This document shows, piece by piece, positions 62,906-64,000 of a stretch of 64,000 nucleotides of DNA. A program made the translations under genes and the position numbers. Position 1 is the stretch's first letter. Each line of letters opens with the position of its first letter. Source of the stretch: Prosopocoilus inquinatus (taxonomy: Eukaryota > Arthropoda > Insecta > Coleoptera > Lucanidae); assembly GCA_036172665.1 (NCBI GenBank), contig CM069873.1, positions 39,712,001-39,776,000 on the forward strand, written 5' to 3'. The notes under the pieces were generated by a model that worked only from the letters and a program-made list of their open reading frames with translations, did no database searches and was not told the origin of the DNA.

Positions 62906-62973
62906 TGTGAATCAATCAACAACTATGTGAAACTGAAATGTGTGCTCGCTTGCACTCCACTAAATACTACAAT

Positions 62974-63952
62974 TTACAAAATAATTTTAGCCTCTTTTAA
63001 TTCTTCAATGATCGCTATGATTTCATTGTTATGTGCGGAGTGACCTGCTGATTTGGATGCGTTCAATAAACGCAATCGTTCTACTAGTTCGTTAGGATCA
63101 TCCCAGTATTGATACTGCAAACATTTGTTAGGTACAAGCTTTTTCTCCAAAGCTCCACCTGTTTTCCAGCTTCGCGCCCACCAAACGTTTGGTGGTTTTC
63201 CCTGAATTATTGGTTTTATAATATTCACATATTTAAATCCTCTGCTTGCAGATATTCGCCCTGAGGGATTATAATTAACTTTAAACGCACTAGTTCTTCT
63301 CAATATATCTCTATAGTCTCGCACATCGTGAAACGTAAATTTCTCTGGATTTTTCTTAAAAACCAGCTCGTATAAACCTTTAGTACCCTTATACGCCAAG
63401 TCTCCTATTACAAGATCGGGACCGTCAAACTTAAGCTCCTGGTTCCCAACAAACAATCTCTCATCTTCTTCTCTTATACTGTATTTTGTATCGAATTCAT
63501 TTTCTACATCAGTTTCAAATCGTGTAACATAATCACGTGCTATGATACGATTCTAAGGCAGCTTCTACCAGCGGTGATTCTAATCTAGTCTGAAGTAATA
63601 ATTTTCGTTCTTCTAGAAGTGTACGAGCATGAGCCAGGGATTCGTCCGCAGGGGGGTTACTGCTTTCGGTGTCATATTCTTCTGCTTCTTCATAAACAGA
63701 TTTTGAAGTTGGAGATGTGGACTTTTCATAAGGAACCTCAAGAATTTCTTCATCTTCTAAGATGGAAGGTTGTTTAATTTCACGTCCAAGTGGTGTTGAA
63801 GTACTCACATTATGCTCCTCTGACAATCCAAATCGCGACGAAGGATCGGATTTTAATTTATAACTCGGTCTTCTTCGTATGAAAGAAGGATCAGATCTCA
63901 ATTTATAAATCGGTCTTTTTCGTAGGAAAGAACTCTTTGGCTCCTCTTTCAA
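62974..63952 (-). pseudogene. larger Polinton-associated gene, one frameshift
   Basis: Two frames (63,533-63,952 and 62,974-63,456) read as one protein. The N-terminal part has two basic repeats (FLRKRPIYKLRSDPSF, FIRRRPSYKLKSDPSS) and an acidic middle. The C-terminal part (VIGDLAYKGTKGLYELVF, FTFHDVRDYRDILRRTSAF, WWARSWKTGGALEKKLVP) is well structured. The linking sequence at 63,457-63,540 (DYVTRFETDVENEF) is open in the second frame, so one indel near 63,535 separates them: a recent frameshift or a sequence error. Function unknown; the basic tails suggest DNA binding or packaging. The 5' start may lie beyond the window. Confidence 0.6.
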
Positions 63953-64000
63953 TCTCTTTTCACTGGCTTAGTATGACTCTTGCTCCTCTTTCATAGGTAA

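Larger units (their letters stand above)
57480..64000. mobile_element. Polinton/Maverick-type element, one end, cut by window edge
   Basis: A family B DNA polymerase of the protein-primed type (plus strand) faces a retroviral-type integrase (minus strand) only 8 bp apart at their 3' ends. More minus-strand genes follow toward the window edge. Polymerase plus integrase is the defining pair of Polintons/Mavericks. The ATPase, protease and capsid genes expected of a full element are not in this window and would lie beyond 64,000. The left terminus is not identified; the minisatellite and hairpin at 56.5-57.4 kb may be part of, or next to, its terminal repeat. Confidence 0.8.

Overview
The window looks like a repeat-dense, AT-rich stretch of an insect (or other arthropod) nuclear genome. 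The evidence is the spliced transposase genes and the mix of element families: BEL/Pao and Gypsy LTR elements, an errantivirus-like env, P-element/THAP9, PIF/Harbinger, Tc1, a DD41D mariner and a Polinton/Maverick. I cannot place the order. I found no convincing host gene, rRNA, functional tRNA or CRISPR array; almost everything recognisable is a transposable element or a fragment of one.

Layout. 1-10.9 kb: diverged dispersed repeats, including a tRNA-derived SINE (about 1.98-2.33 kb), a 193-bp tandem duplication, a hammerhead-like motif and three copies of an unrecognised coding fragment. 10.97-13.46 kb: decayed BEL/Pao pol, minus strand. 14.6-18.8 kb: composite repeats with a 917-bp TIR element, hammerhead-like motifs and a broken mariner. 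19,007-22,980: a Gypsy element on the minus strand with apparently identical 326-bp LTRs. It has lost protease and most of RT, and its Pol carries an OARD1/TARG1-like macrodomain and a CCCH zinc finger after the integrase. 23-29.5 kb: palindromic MITEs, a hAT end and a LINE remnant. 29.54-41.09 kb: a nest in which a P-element/THAP9 fragment is split by a BEL/Pao element (GTACA target duplication), itself split by a Harbinger element and by a second element with a Myb/SANT-like gene. 41.1-44.5 kb: an inverted copy of the 14.6-17 kb repeat, hit by an intact-looking DD41D mariner; the left copy is the empty site. 45.3-50.2 kb: large inverted repeats around errantivirus-like integrase and env remnants. 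51.1-53.97 kb: a Tc1 element split by a 1,586-bp Foldback-like element with a perfect 9-bp target duplication. 54.2-56.3 kb: Harbinger-related sequences. 56.6-57.4 kb: a minisatellite of about 70 11-bp monomers, most containing TCAAGGTCA on the minus strand. 57.6-64 kb: one end of a Polinton/Maverick-type element (protein-primed family B polymerase, integrase and two other genes), cut by the window edge.

How the parts relate. This is a stratified TE graveyard with a few young elements (Gypsy, DD41D mariner, BEL by its LTRs, Polinton). The nesting gives relative ages. The most unusual coding content is the macrodomain-CCCH tail of the Gypsy Pol; the most unusual non-coding content is the nuclear-receptor-half-site-like array beside the Polinton.
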